DNA from: Paludibaculum fermentans
GTDB lineage: Bacteria; Acidobacteriota; Terriglobia; Bryobacterales; Bryobacteraceae
Assembly: GCF_015277775.1 (NCBI RefSeq)
Contig: NZ_CP063849.1
Span: 3,534,001-3,598,000 of the forward strand
Reading direction: 5' to 3'
DNA length: 64,000 nt
Shown here: positions 1 to 8,641 of the stretch, piece by piece
Layout of the letters: every line of letters begins with the position of its first letter
Numbering within the stretch: position 1 is the stretch's first letter
Notes under the pieces: generated by a model
What the model was told of the DNA's origin: nothing
Databases searched by the model: none
What the model saw: only the letters and a program-made list of their open reading frames with translations
Made by a program: the position numbers and the translations under genes

Positions 1-117
1 CACGGGCATCTGAACAGAGACGCCTTTCCGCAGTGCGGGCTGCCGGGCTTCCTGGGCGCCCGCCACGCAGGTCAACAGGGAACCCGCTACAAACATTTCG
101 ATCCACAGTTTCATCAT
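1..117 (-). CDS. Exported protein, N-terminal fragment (truncated by window edge)
   Basis: The first 39 codons of a minus-strand gene that runs off the left edge. Translation begins MMKLWIEMFVAGSLLTCVAG and continues into AQEARQPALRKGV, a short Sec signal peptide (charged N-terminus, hydrophobic core, likely cleavage after Ala-Gly-Ala). An AGGAG-type ribosome site lies about 12 bases upstream. The mature part is too short to name a family. Function unknown. Confidence 0.6.
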   Translation of the reverse strand, partial: MMKLWIEMFVAGSLLTCVAGAQEARQPALRKGVSVQMPV

Positions 118-286
118 GCCGAGTCCTTTCTCCTATGCTCTCTTCGTAAGTCGATGCCGCGCTGACAATTTAGCACTCTCGCCTCTGAATAGGTGAGGGC
201 CGCCGCCCGAATCGCCGTTCGAACCCCACAGGCCCGCCAGCATCCAACCCGAAAACGCTATGCTTTGAAGAGCAAAAGGCCCCAGC

Positions 287-637
287 ATGGACAACGCCAG
301 AGTCTACAGAATGTCGTTCGCGAGCGTGTACCCGCACTACGTCGCCAAAGTCGAGCGAAAAGGCCACACGAAGCAGGAACTCCACACCATCATCCACTGG
401 CTCACGGGCTACGACGAAAAGGCCCTGCAGCAGGTGATCGAAAAGAAGGTCGATTTCGAGACCTTCTTCGCCCAGGCGCCGCAAATGAATCCCAACGTCT
501 CCAAGATCACCGGCCTCATCTGCGGCTACCGCGTCGAGGAGATTGAGGACAAGCTCATGCAGAAGGTCCGTTACCTCGACAAACTGGTGGATGAACTGGC
601 CAAGGGCAGGGCCATGGACAAGATCCTGAGGAAGTAG
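287..637 (+). CDS. DUF2200 family protein
   Basis: A 116-residue protein that matches the DUF2200 family over its full length. It has the conserved opening (Y[11 protein letters not shown]), a middle W-L-T-G-Y block, F-E-T-F-F, and the C-terminal block with [16 protein letters not shown]. No signal peptide or membrane segment, so cytoplasmic. The biochemical role of the family is not known to me. The ATG is preceded by AAAAGG at a good distance, which supports this start. It stands alone, with more than 300 bases of apparently empty DNA after it. Confidence 0.85.
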   Translation: MDNARVYRMSFASVYPHYVAKVERKGHTKQELHTIIHWLTGYDEKALQQVIEKKVDFETFFAQAPQMNPNVSKITGLICGYRVEEIEDKLMQKVRYLDKLVDELAKGRAMDKILRK

Positions 638-987
638 CTTCGAGCGCGCCGGCCACGGCATAACGGCCCATCACAAAGCTGTTGATTCGATCCGCCAATA
701 AGCTCGCATCGCCCTGCACTCCCCTCGGATCGTCTGGGCCCCAACACCGTCACGGGTGCCGGGAGCCTCCTGTGAAGGAATGGATCCCCGTTCGACCATC
801 GGCCAACCGACGAACTGCCCTCATCGTCCGGCTGCCGCGCCCTCCACGCAGCATTGGGTGTAACAAGATGAGCCGGCAGGACTGACCACGGAACCCAAAC
901 TGCCAATTCCACGTAGCAGCTAGAAACGATCACTGCCATTCCCCCACAGATGGGAAACGGCTGGGGATTCGCGAGGAGGCGCCATTC
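638..987. other. Intergenic stretch without supported gene
   Basis: About 350 bases between the DUF2200 gene and the serine hydrolase. I see no ORF with plausible composition on either strand and no strong hairpin. The last bases carry the GAGGAGG ribosome site of the next gene. Confidence 0.5.
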
Positions 988-2106
988 ATGAGAGATTTCT
1001 GCGAGGTGAGCAGGCTGCTTGTAGCAGGGGCAGTCACTCTTGGGGTAATAGGAGCCCCGAGGCTACAGGCACAAACGCCCTCACCGCGGTCGACGCAGGA
1101 TGTGATCTCGCGGCTAAAAAGCGAGGCACCAGGCTTGATGCAACAGGGCGGAGTTCCTGGACTGTCAATCGCCCTGATCCGAGGAGGGAAGACGGTCTGG
1201 CTGCACGGCTTCGGGGTGAAGGACAAGAAGACAGGAGCACCAGTCAGAACGAACACGGTCTTTGAAGCCGCCTCCCTGAGCAAACCCGTGTTCGCGTACG
1301 GCGTGCTGAAGCTGGTCGACCAAGGGAAACTCGATCTCGATACCCCGCTGAGCTCCTACCTGGCAAAGCCCTACATTCCGGATGAACGCATAGGCAGCAT
1401 CACCGCTCGCTTGGTATTGAGTCATCGAACCGGCTTCCCGAATTGGCGGGGTGACGACGGCTCGCTGCCCATTTACTTCCCCCCCGGCGAACGTTTCAGC
1501 TACTCAGGTGAGGGCTACATCTATCTGCAGCGCGTCGTCGAGCAGATAACCGGGAAACCGCTGGAAATTTACATGGACCAAGCTGTTTTCAAGCCCCTGG
1601 GGATGACCAACAGCAGCTATGTGTGGAAACCGGGCTTTGATGCCCTGACCGCTACAGGCTATGACTCCAAGGGCGCACCGGGTGAACTGTGGAAGCCCAA
1701 GGAAGCCGGAGCCGCATCCAGCCTGAATACCACAGCCAAAGACTATGCGCTTTTCGTCGACGCGGTCCTGAATGGCAAAGGGCTTTCGTCCTCCGCGCTC
1801 CGTCAGATGGAGACGCCTGAGATCGCGCTCGACCCGGCGTGCAGGATCTGTGTGAAACAACAACCCACGGAGCTGTCGAAGACGCTCTTCTGGGGTTTGG
1901 GATGGGGCATCCAGCGCGAACCGAAGGGCATCCTGCTCTGGCATTGGGGCGACAACGGCGCCTTCAAAGCCTTTGTCATGGCCGACCCGGCAGGAAAGTC
2001 CGGCGTCGTGATCTTCGCAAACGGCCAGGATGCCCTGAACATTGCAAAGCCGATCATCGACATCGCAATGGACGCGGACACCCTGGCCTTCGCCTGGCTG
2101 AAATGA
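988..2106 (+). CDS. Secreted serine hydrolase, class C beta-lactamase / penicillin-binding-like (S12 type)
   Basis: A 372-residue protein with a probable signal peptide (hydrophobic run about residues 9-27). It carries the three active-site elements of the beta-lactamase/DD-peptidase superfamily: S-x-x-K at Ser96-Lys99 (SLSK), a Tyr motif at 172-174 (YSG, the variant common in esterase-like members) and HWG at 319-321 in place of KTG. Members of this group include esterases, D-aminopeptidases and beta-lactamase-like enzymes, so the substrate cannot be named. It is probably periplasmic or exported. The start is supported by GAGGAGG nine bases upstream. No operon partner. Confidence 0.85.
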   Translation: MRDFCEVSRLLVAGAVTLGVIGAPRLQAQTPSPRSTQDVISRLKSEAPGLMQQGGVPGLSIALIRGGKTVWLHGFGVKDKKTGAPVRTNTVFEAASLSKPVFAYGVLKLVDQGKLDLDTPLSSYLAKPYIPDERIGSITARLVLSHRTGFPNWRGDDGSLPIYFPPGERFSYSGEGYIYLQRVVEQITGKPLEIYMDQAVFKPLGMTNSSYVWKPGFDALTATGYDSKGAPGELWKPKEAGAASSLNTTAKDYALFVDAVLNGKGLSSSALRQMETPEIALDPACRICVKQQPTELSKTLFWGLGWGIQREPKGILLWHWGDNGAFKAFVMADPAGKSGVVIFANGQDALNIAKPIIDIAMDADTLAFAWLK

Positions 2107-2115
2107 AGCAGTCCA

Positions 2116-2334
2116 TCAGTAAATCAGGTTCGCTCCGAAGTTGGGCATCTGGTTGGAATCCATCACAGCGGCCCAACTCTTCAGCCGCCCTCGGTCCAGC
2201 CGCCAGAAGAGGCTGCACTCGTCGAAGAACTGCCGCACCGGCTCCTTGTACCCCGCCTCAATCAGCTCCTTGGCCAGCAACATATTGGGCCCGAACGAGT
2301 TCAATTGGGGCGACCCGCTCCAGGCGAGGTCACT
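2116..2334 (-). pseudogene. C-terminal gene remnant of unknown family
   Basis: The last 72 codons of a minus-strand reading frame look like genuine protein (FGPNMLLAKELIEAG, then a W-rich stretch, ending in DFGANL-like NFGANLIY). The frame upstream, across the DUF4256 promoter and gene, does not look like protein and is antisense to DUF4256. I read this as the surviving tail of a hypothetical gene whose front was lost. Its convergent position right after the serine hydrolase fits recombination debris. Family not identified. Confidence 0.4.
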
Positions 2335-2475
2335 ACTCTTAACTTGTGTGGCGCTGCCCAATGAGCATTCCCCATCCAGCGATCGTGGGATACTCTCATG
2401 CATGCATCGGGCGAGGGGCTGCTCCTTCTCCGCCCGGCTTCCCGGCCTGGCCCCCGCCGGAAGAGAGAGGGATCG

Positions 2476-3066
2476 ATGAAAGCAAGAACCCAGGGCACCG
2501 CCCACAGCAACGGCAAGATCCTGTCGCCGGAACAGCGGGAACATCTGCTCGGAGCATGCAAGGCCCGTTTCGAGAAAAACGCGAACCGCCACGCAGCTCT
2601 CGCCTGGGATCATGTACGAGCGAGGCTGGAAGCCAACTCTGAAAAGCTCTGGTCCCTGAGCGAAATGGAGCGGACCGGAGGTGAACCGGACGTTGTGCGT
2701 CACGATGAAACAACTGGCGAGTTCATCTTTTGCGATTGTTCGACGGAAAGCCCAATCGGCCGCAGAAGCCTCTGCTACGACCGCGAAGCGCTGGAGTCCA
2801 GAAAAGAGCACAAGCCAGAGAGCAGTGCGCTCGACAGGGCGGCAGCCATGGGCATCGAGATCCTGACGGAAGACCAGTATCGGGACTTGCAGAAACTCGG
2901 AGCATTCGACACAAAGACCTCGAGCTGGATCAGGACACCTCCGCAAATCCGAAAACTCGGCGGCGCCCTCTTCTGTGATCGCCGTTACAACGCGGTCTTC
3001 GTCTACCACAACGGCGCGGAGTCTTACTATGCCGCCAGGGGCTTCCGCGGCTCGCTCCGGGTCTAG
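2476..3066 (+). CDS. DUF4256 family protein
   Basis: A 196-residue soluble protein that matches DUF4256 throughout. Conserved blocks are the ARFEKN-NRH start, E-K-L-W-S-L-x-E-M-E-R-T-G-G-E-P-D-V, the G-R-R-S-L-C-Y-D-R-E-A-L-E-S-R core, and the ending A-E-S-Y-Y-A-A-R-G-F-R-G-S-L-R-V. The ATG at 2476 was chosen over an upstream ATG because homology begins there and a purine-rich AAGAGAGAGGG site precedes it. Role unknown. The central C-Y-D-R and C-D-R-R motifs are conserved in the family. Confidence 0.85.
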   Translation: MKARTQGTAHSNGKILSPEQREHLLGACKARFEKNANRHAALAWDHVRARLEANSEKLWSLSEMERTGGEPDVVRHDETTGEFIFCDCSTESPIGRRSLCYDREALESRKEHKPESSALDRAAAMGIEILTEDQYRDLQKLGAFDTKTSSWIRTPPQIRKLGGALFCDRRYNAVFVYHNGAESYYAARGFRGSLRV

Positions 3067-4118
3067 CCCGCCCAGGCGGAAGTCCCGCGACATCCGCCAC
3101 GGGCTACCACACTCGAGCGCCGGGGCTTGAACCGGCCTCAACCTCTGGCGCTGGATGGCAGGAGGTTTGGAAAGGTGCCACGGTTGCCCTGCACCTCCTG
3201 TCAACAGCCAACGAGCCGGCAAGGCGCCGAGCTGTGAGCATCCTTGCCAGTTTCGCGGAGTATGCCGGCCAGTGGGAGGCTCCATTGCGAGGTGTGCTGC
3301 ACCGGCCCGATTGCTCAGGGTATGAGTCTGCGCGGATTGGCTTGGCCCTGGCTGCGCAGGGCTATTTCGAGGAAGCAGCATTTTCGGCGGGAGCCGCCGC
3401 CTTCTTCGCGGAGACAAAGCAGCTGGCACAGGAGGCCGTAACGGGCAACCCAAGGGCTTTGCGTACCTGCCTGTCGATACTAACGGAAACAGTCGACAGA
3501 AATCCCGAGGATCTCTCCGACTGGGTGGGATAGACCTGGGTTACCCCCGGCCCTTCCCATAGAACCATCACGTACATGGATTCGTGACGCCCAGCCCCCC
3601 GCTGCGTCATCCCCGCGCCGGGCCGCGAAATCAAAGAAAGCCCCAGTTGCCGGACGTATCCGGTAAGGCGCCCTCTGGTCAACCACCCCGAGGCACGTAG
3701 CCCCTCGCCGGCCGGACATTCATCGGGGTCTTCCATTGCCGTGCGGGCCGCCAAAGCGGAGGAAGCCGCCCCCACATCCCCAGTCCCGGAGCGCAGCGAC
3801 GGGCTACGCGGGCGTCTTCAACGGAATGGTCCCCACCGCGTTGCGAACCGCGACTGGCAAGGCTCGGGCCTCGGCCAGTCGAGCATCTTCGATGGAGCCC
3901 AGCATGGCCCCACAGGCCGCCAAAGCCGAGAAAGCCGCAAATTGAGCCGCGGCCCGTGAGTGAGCGGATAGACACCGCACCCCTCCATGCGGTAGCCCCT
4001 TCCTCTCCCAGCCCGTCTTCAATTGAACGGTCTCCGCAGCCCGATCCCCTAAGCCGCCACCGGGCAGCCCCAAGCGGCACCACAAGGTCTGCAGTAAGCT
4101 CATCATGGTGTTTGCAGA
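3067..4118. other. Gene-poor stretch with one doubtful ORF
   Basis: About 1 kb of GC-rich sequence. Apart from the doubtful 99-codon ORF at 3234-3533, translations on both strands are proline/arginine/serine-rich and look non-coding. No transposase remnant, tRNA or tandem repeat recognised. Confidence 0.45.
3234..3533 (+). CDS. Doubtful small hypothetical protein
   Basis: A GTG-initiated frame of 99 codons. Its composition is protein-like (alanine/leucine-rich helix around residues 37-70, acidic C-terminus ending EDLSDWVG), unlike the surrounding frames. No family recognised and no clear ribosome site. It may be the tail of a decayed gene. Low confidence. Confidence 0.25.
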   Translation: MSILASFAEYAGQWEAPLRGVLHRPDCSGYESARIGLALAAQGYFEEAAFSAGAAAFFAETKQLAQEAVTGNPRALRTCLSILTETVDRNPEDLSDWVG

Positions 4119-4514
4119 GTGGCACGAGTCATCCGCTTCTTCACAGCCTCCTTCGACGTGACAAAGGAGCGGCCGAACCCGATCAATCCGATCTTCGGGG
4201 AATCACTCCTTCTTTGGCTCATTGGGAAGGTGCAAGGCACACTTGAGATTTCCGCACCCGAGGCCGAAGACTGGGGCTGGTACAGCTATGCCCACTGGAA
4301 AGGCCGAAAATACCTTTTGGGCGCAGCAGCGTGCGCCACAGAGAAGGCTGGTCTTCGCGAGTGGGTTCTCCAAATCGACAAGCTCAGGTCGACAAAGGAG
4401 AAACTCCTGAAGCACGGCCACATGAGCCACGACGACGAGTGCGCCCAGTTCTTCCAGAACATCCTCGAGCACGAAGCAACCTTTCGAGATGTTTCCGTGG
4501 ATCCGGAACTCTAA
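4119..4514 (+). CDS. Conserved-looking hypothetical protein
   Basis: A 131-residue soluble protein starting at GTG; an in-frame stop at 4095 limits any extension. Notable segments are the opening R-F-F-T-A-S-F-D-V-T-K-E-x-x-N-P-I-N-P-I, the E-D-W-G-W-Y-S-Y motif near residue 50 and a charged C-terminal half. The even composition and aromatic-rich motif argue for a real gene. I cannot assign a family or function. It lies 250 bases before the marR operator and on the same strand, but is not obviously part of that operon. Confidence 0.6.
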   Translation: MARVIRFFTASFDVTKERPNPINPIFGESLLLWLIGKVQGTLEISAPEAEDWGWYSYAHWKGRKYLLGAAACATEKAGLREWVLQIDKLRSTKEKLLKHGHMSHDDECAQFFQNILEHEATFRDVSVDPEL

Positions 4515-4715
4515 GCGGGGCAGATCGGCGGCTACCTCGACCACCACTCAACTCGACGAAGTCACGGCGACAGGAGTGGGTCCCCAGCAGAGACGGACAA
4601 ACGAACAGTCCGCCGACTCTCCGCCCTCCGGCCCGCCGCAGGCTGCCGCATCCACCATGCCTGGCGTCCCAGCCCGGCCATCCATCCGAGATCGCCACTC
4701 AGGCCTCACCTGATC

Positions 4716-4753
4716 ATGTATACAGGTAAACTTCACAGCTTACCTGTATACAT
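4716..4753. promoter_or_regulatory. Perfect inverted repeat, probable MarR operator
   Basis: Two 14-bp arms, ATGTATACAGGTAA and its exact reverse complement, separated by 10 bp. Each arm contains the self-complementary core TGTATACA. The right arm ends 15 bp before the GTG start of marR, so protein bound here would cover the promoter or initiation region. Autorepression through such palindromes is typical of MarR proteins; the assignment is inferred from position and symmetry. Confidence 0.75.
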
Positions 4754-4767
4754 GCGATACTGAAGCA

Positions 4768-5220
4768 GTGAGCAATCGAAAGCCCGCCAACCCCGCCCCG
4801 CTCGCTTCCACCCTGGCCTCAGACATCCGCACAGTCTTCGGCAAACTCAAGCGGCGGTTGCGTCAGCACGGACACCACCACGACCTGCCGCCATCCCAGG
4901 TCTCGGTTCTCCTTCGGCTGGAAACAGAGGGTTCGGCCACGGTATCTCATCTGGCGCGAGCGGAAGGCATGCGGCCCCAGTCCATGAGTTCAGTAGTGGC
5001 CCCATTGCAGCAGGCCGGCTGGGTCAAGGGCGCGCCCGACCCGGACGACCGGCGCCAAACACTCATGTCGCTGACGCCCAAATGCCTCAAAATGCTCCAG
5101 GAAGGCAGGGCCGCGCGGCAGGACTGGCTCACCGCCCGGGTCTCGCAGAAACTCTCTGTCCAGGAGCAGCAGCAGCTTCAGGCCGCGCTCGCCCTCCTGA
5201 CGCGTCTCGTAGAAGATTGA
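4768..5220 (+). CDS. MarR-family transcriptional regulator
   Basis: A 150-residue winged-helix regulator. The recognition region (about residues 40-95) has the family pattern: L-P-P-S-Q-V-S-V-L, S-H-L-A-R-A-E-G-M-R-P-Q-S-M-S at the recognition helix, and the wing with D-P-D-D-R-R-Q-T, the conserved DxRR salt-bridge motif. Helices for dimerisation lie at both ends. It starts at GTG directly behind a perfect 14-bp palindrome and is followed on the same strand by an isochorismatase-like hydrolase, a membrane protein and an MFS exporter. I infer that it represses this operon and is released by a small ligand that the exporter removes. Confidence 0.9.
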   Translation: MSNRKPANPAPLASTLASDIRTVFGKLKRRLRQHGHHHDLPPSQVSVLLRLETEGSATVSHLARAEGMRPQSMSSVVAPLQQAGWVKGAPDPDDRRQTLMSLTPKCLKMLQEGRAARQDWLTARVSQKLSVQEQQQLQAALALLTRLVED

Positions 5221-5275
5221 TCCTGGCGTGACCGGCTGTTTGCCCCTGTGAGTCTGTGCTCGAGGAGAACAATCC

Positions 5276-5866
5276 ATGCCGTTGACCACACTCGACCCCA
5301 ACACCGCCTTGCTCGTCATTGACCTGCAGCAAGGCCTCGTCACCGGAAACTTCATTCATCCCATAGCCGAGGTCATCAACCGGACCCGCGCCCTGATCGA
5401 CGTCTTCCGGGTGAAACACCTTCCGGTCGCCCTGGTCAATGTAGCGGGACGCCCACCGGGCCGGACGGAACAAGGCCCGCGCGTCAGTGCACCCTTTTCC
5501 GCCGGCTGGACAGACCTTCTGCCACAGCTCGATCAGCAGCCGGACGACCTCCTCGTCACGAAGAGGAGCTGGGGCGCATTCGCCACAACGGATCTGGAAC
5601 GCCGGCTCAAGGCACAAGGCGTCACCCAGGTAGTTGTGACGGGGATAGTAACCTCCGGCGGCGTGGAGGCGACCGCACGCCAGGCCTACGAGCAGGGGTT
5701 CCACGTCACCCTGGCACTCGACGCCATCACCGATATCCGCAAGGAAGCGCACGAGTACAGCATCAGCAACGTCTTCCCTCGCCTCGGCGAGACAGGCTCT
5801 TCACAGGAAATCATCTCGCTGCTGGAAGGCCGGGAAGGACCAACCGGCCTGAAAGAGCCGGCTTGA
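5276..5866 (+). CDS. Isochorismatase-like hydrolase lacking the catalytic cysteine
   Basis: A 196-residue alpha/beta protein of the isochorismatase/cysteine-hydrolase superfamily. The family Asp (Asp16 in VIDLQQ) and Lys (Lys96 in TKRSWGAF) are present. At the nucleophile position, in the usual T-x-x-C-V-x-x-T-A-R motif, the sequence reads TSGGVEATAR, so the Cys is replaced by Gly129. Cys-less relatives such as PhzD hydrolyse vinyl ethers by acid catalysis, whereas amidase members need the Cys. Nicotinamidase-type chemistry is therefore unlikely. Second gene of the marR operon, 55 bases after marR, with a GAGGAG ribosome site. Substrate unknown. Confidence 0.85.
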   Translation: MPLTTLDPNTALLVIDLQQGLVTGNFIHPIAEVINRTRALIDVFRVKHLPVALVNVAGRPPGRTEQGPRVSAPFSAGWTDLLPQLDQQPDDLLVTKRSWGAFATTDLERRLKAQGVTQVVVTGIVTSGGVEATARQAYEQGFHVTLALDAITDIRKEAHEYSISNVFPRLGETGSSQEIISLLEGREGPTGLKEPA

Positions 5867-5885
5867 AAGAAAGGACCTCTGCATC

Positions 5886-6224
5886 ATGACTTGGCTCTAC
5901 CTGGTGTCCTACTTCATCGGCGGCCTCTTTGCGGCCAACGCGATCCCCCACCTCGTCTCCGGCACGCTGGGACGCTCCTTTCAGACCCCCTTTGCCAAAC
6001 CGTCCGGCCAGGGACTCTCCTCTTCCACAATCAACGTGGTTTGGGGATTCGCTAACGCCGCGGTCAGCTACCTGCTCCTCCTGCACGTCGGCTCGTTCCA
6101 ACCACGGGCGGCCAGCCACATCCTGGCGTTCTCACTGGGCGCGCTACTCGTCAGTATCTTCTCCGCCCGTCACTTCGGCCAGTTCCATGGAGGCAACACG
6201 CCGCCGCCCATAGGACGGACCTAG
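5886..6224 (+). CDS. Small integral membrane protein in MarR operon
   Basis: 112 residues with three or four hydrophobic segments (about 3-20, 48-68, 78-95). Conserved-looking stretch: A-N-A-I-P-H-L-V-S-G-T-L-G-R-x-F-Q-T-P-F-A. Lies 19 bases after the hydrolase gene behind AAAGGA. Its stop codon overlaps the GTG of the MFS gene by one base (TAGTG), so translation is probably coupled. No function can be assigned; a role beside the exporter is inferred from context. Confidence 0.75.
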   Translation: MTWLYLVSYFIGGLFAANAIPHLVSGTLGRSFQTPFAKPSGQGLSSSTINVVWGFANAAVSYLLLLHVGSFQPRAASHILAFSLGALLVSIFSARHFGQFHGGNTPPPIGRT

Positions 6225-7453
6225 TGTCCGGTACCTTCCGCTCCCTGCGCAGCCGCAACTTCCGCCTCTGGATGGCCGGCAGCCTCGTCTCCAACATCGG
6301 CACCTGGATCCAGCGCGTCGCCCAGGACTGGCTGGTGCTGACGCAACTCACCCATCGGGACGCCACCGCGCTGGGCATTGTGATGGGCCTGCAGTTCGCG
6401 CCGCAGCTTCTGTTCCTGCCCTGGACGGGATCGGCCGCGGACCGCCTCAACCAGCGCAAACTCCTGATGCTCACCCAGGCCACCATGGGCCTGCTCGCGC
6501 TCATCCTGGGCGTGCTCACCATCACCGGAGTCGTCCAGCTCTGGCACGTATATGTCTTCGCCTTCCTGTCCGGCTCCGGCGCCGCGCTCGATGCGCCGGT
6601 TCGGCAGACCTTCGTGGCGGAGATGGTCGGCGACGAAGACCTCTCCAATGCCGTGGCCTTGAACTCAACCTCCTTCAATGCGGCACGGATGTTTGGCCCC
6701 GCCGTGGCCGGCCTGCTGATCGCCCAGGTGGGCATCGGCTGGGCTTTTCTTCTGAATGGCCTCTCGTTCGGAGCGGTGCTGCTCTCGATGTCGTTCTTCC
6801 GTCTCTCGGAACTGCGGGAAAGACCAAGGGCGCATCCCACCACCTCCGGATTCCTGGAGGGATTTCGCTGCGTGTGGAGAACACCCGACCTCCGCGCGAT
6901 TCTGGTCATGCTGTTCCTGATCGGCACCTTCGGGCTGAACTTTCCCATCTACATCTCAACCATGGCCGTGAATGTCTTCCACTCCGGAGCCGGTGCGTTC
7001 GGCCTGCTCTCCTCCATCATGGCCGTGGGCTCGCTCTCGGGAGCCTTGTTTGCTGCCGGCCGCAGGAAGCCAAACCTCGCCTCCCTCGCCACCGGAGCCG
7101 GCATCTTCGGACTGGGCTGCACCCTGGCCGCCCTCGCCCCGGGCTACTGGTGGTTCGCCGCGGCGCTCGCCATCACAGGAGCGGCGGCCCTTACCCTGAC
7201 CAACGGCACCAACAGCATCATGCAGCTCTCCGCGGAACCCTCCATGCGAGGCAGGGTGATGGCCCTCCGGGTCGCCGTGGCCTTGGGTGGAACCACCCTC
7301 GGAGCGCCCATCGCCGGCTGGGTAGCCAACCACTTCGGCCCGCGTTGGTCCCTCGGCATCGGCGCGGCAGCGGGCTTCGCCGCCGCCCTCGTCGCAGTCA
7401 CTGTTCTGTGCGGTCGAAAAGCACCACCACACGTGGAGCCGCCCGGCCTGTAA
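6224..7453 (+). CDS. MFS transporter, EntS/MFS_3-like exporter
   Basis: 409 residues with about twelve membrane segments. The N-terminus (R-S-x-N-F-R-L-W, then S-N-I-G-T-W-I-Q-R-V-A-Q-D-W-L-V-L) is typical of the MFS_3 group, which includes the enterobactin exporter EntS and drug-efflux relatives. The cytoplasmic loop after TM2 carries the A-D-R-x-x-x-R-x-L motif, and D-A-P-V-R-Q-T-F lies after TM4. Starts at GTG overlapping the previous stop. It is the last gene of a four-gene MarR-controlled unit, so regulated efflux of a small organic compound is likely. The compound is unknown. Confidence 0.88.
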   Translation: MSGTFRSLRSRNFRLWMAGSLVSNIGTWIQRVAQDWLVLTQLTHRDATALGIVMGLQFAPQLLFLPWTGSAADRLNQRKLLMLTQATMGLLALILGVLTITGVVQLWHVYVFAFLSGSGAALDAPVRQTFVAEMVGDEDLSNAVALNSTSFNAARMFGPAVAGLLIAQVGIGWAFLLNGLSFGAVLLSMSFFRLSELRERPRAHPTTSGFLEGFRCVWRTPDLRAILVMLFLIGTFGLNFPIYISTMAVNVFHSGAGAFGLLSSIMAVGSLSGALFAAGRRKPNLASLATGAGIFGLGCTLAALAPGYWWFAAALAITGAAALTLTNGTNSIMQLSAEPSMRGRVMALRVAVALGGTTLGAPIAGWVANHFGPRWSLGIGAAAGFAAALVAVTVLCGRKAPPHVEPPGL

Positions 7454-7761
7454 AGTCTGCTGACACAACCTCGGCAATCGCGTCACCAAACACCACCGCT
7501 CCGCCTTCGCAATGCTGATCTGTGAACGATCCGAATACGTCGTTTCTCCCGAGCTCGCGACCTCAAGACCAGCCGGTCGAGAAAAGGAACGCCTTCGCCC
7601 GGAAACCAGCGAAAGCTTCCCAGCAGCCCTTTCGGCGAACGCTCAGCCCAGCGCCCTTCCATGCTCGTACCGCGGAACTGGTGCAACATCGGATACTCCG
7701 GCTCAGCATCGCTTTCGGGAACCTGGTCCACGGACGTTTGAGCAAGGTACTAACCTAAGTT
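7454..7761. other. Intergenic stretch without supported gene
   Basis: Just over 300 bases between the exporter and the SMI1/KNR4 gene. Small frames occur but have non-protein composition. The base composition starts to be less GC-rich here, marking entry into the accessory region. Confidence 0.45.
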
Positions 7762-8406
7762 ATGGTGACCGATCCTACTGCAATCGAGCTTGGGACGTGG
7801 TTGAATAGCCTGCGTCGCCATGACCCCTTCCTTCGTCAGTTCGGCGCCGCAATTCATCGATACGAGATGAATCCTTGCATACAGAGCGATGAGCTTGAGC
7901 TGGCGGAGGCGGTACTAGGAACCAGAATTCCCGAAGACTATCGTCAGTTCTTGTTGACCTGCGGAAATGGTGGGGCGGGACCCGGCTACGGGATCCTTTC
8001 ACTCGCAGCATCAATCCGTGAGTTCGGCAACGACCCGCCAAGTTCGGCGGGCATAGTCTTCGAGCCAACTCTCTCTGCGGAGTTAAAACAAGTGAACCGT
8101 GCCTATCCTGATAATGGCATTCTCCCAATTGCAAATGTGGGATGTGGACACATGTGGGTTCTGATCACCAGCGGACCAGAACGTGGTTCGATTTGGGGCT
8201 ACGAAGCTGGAGGAGACTACGAACCTGAGAGCGCCAGTCACCCCGACTACTCGCTCGCAGTGACGGTGGAAGACCGGCTTCGCGCCAATGATCGATTGCT
8301 CGACACCTTGCTCGCGGACCCGGCTACGCGCCTCACATTCTGGAAATGGTATCAGGCATGGGTCCATCGCACCCTCTTGCAAGAGCCTCCACCACGGACC
8401 CGCTGA
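7762..8406 (+). CDS. SMI1/KNR4 (SUKH) family protein
   Basis: 214-residue soluble protein with the SUKH pattern. It has E-L-x-x-A-E-x-x-L-G-x-x-I-P-E-D-Y-R-Q-F-L-L-x-x-G-N-G-G near residues 45-75 and G-P-G-Y-G-I-L-S-L just after. A G-C-G-H-M-W-V-L-I core and a W-G-Y strand follow. SUKH proteins are often immunity proteins for contact-dependent or polymorphic toxins, but also have other roles. No intact toxin gene is adjacent, so it may be an orphan immunity gene. Less GC-rich than the flanking core genes, which suggests transfer. Confidence 0.8.
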   Translation: MVTDPTAIELGTWLNSLRRHDPFLRQFGAAIHRYEMNPCIQSDELELAEAVLGTRIPEDYRQFLLTCGNGGAGPGYGILSLAASIREFGNDPPSSAGIVFEPTLSAELKQVNRAYPDNGILPIANVGCGHMWVLITSGPERGSIWGYEAGGDYEPESASHPDYSLAVTVEDRLRANDRLLDTLLADPATRLTFWKWYQAWVHRTLLQEPPPRTR

Positions 8407-8641
8407 GAATCCATGCAGCAAGCGACGATCAGCGATCTGATTCGACTGGCTCTCGGCTAGCTCTCCCCGTTGGAAGTCCAGAAATCCCTGGTGCGGTCGG
8501 CGCCCCATTCAAGAATCGGCAACGATAACTCGGCTTCTCGCCAGGAAGGCACAGGGAGTTCCTCTCTAGCAACCTGCCACGCGGCTCCTGGTCTGTGACC
8601 CACAACCACGATTGCATCAGCCGACGGAATTCGTGCAGCTT
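8407..8641. other. Intergenic stretch
   Basis: No supported gene between the SMI1/KNR4 gene and the decayed frame that follows. Confidence 0.4.

Noticed and set aside
215-250. tRNA-like T-loop GTTCGAACCCC
   Set aside because: No matching acceptor, D or anticodon stems around it.
3804-4106. 100-codon minus-strand ORF with an alanine-rich helix
   Set aside because: No family match or ribosome site; neighbouring frames look equally open and composition is ambiguous.
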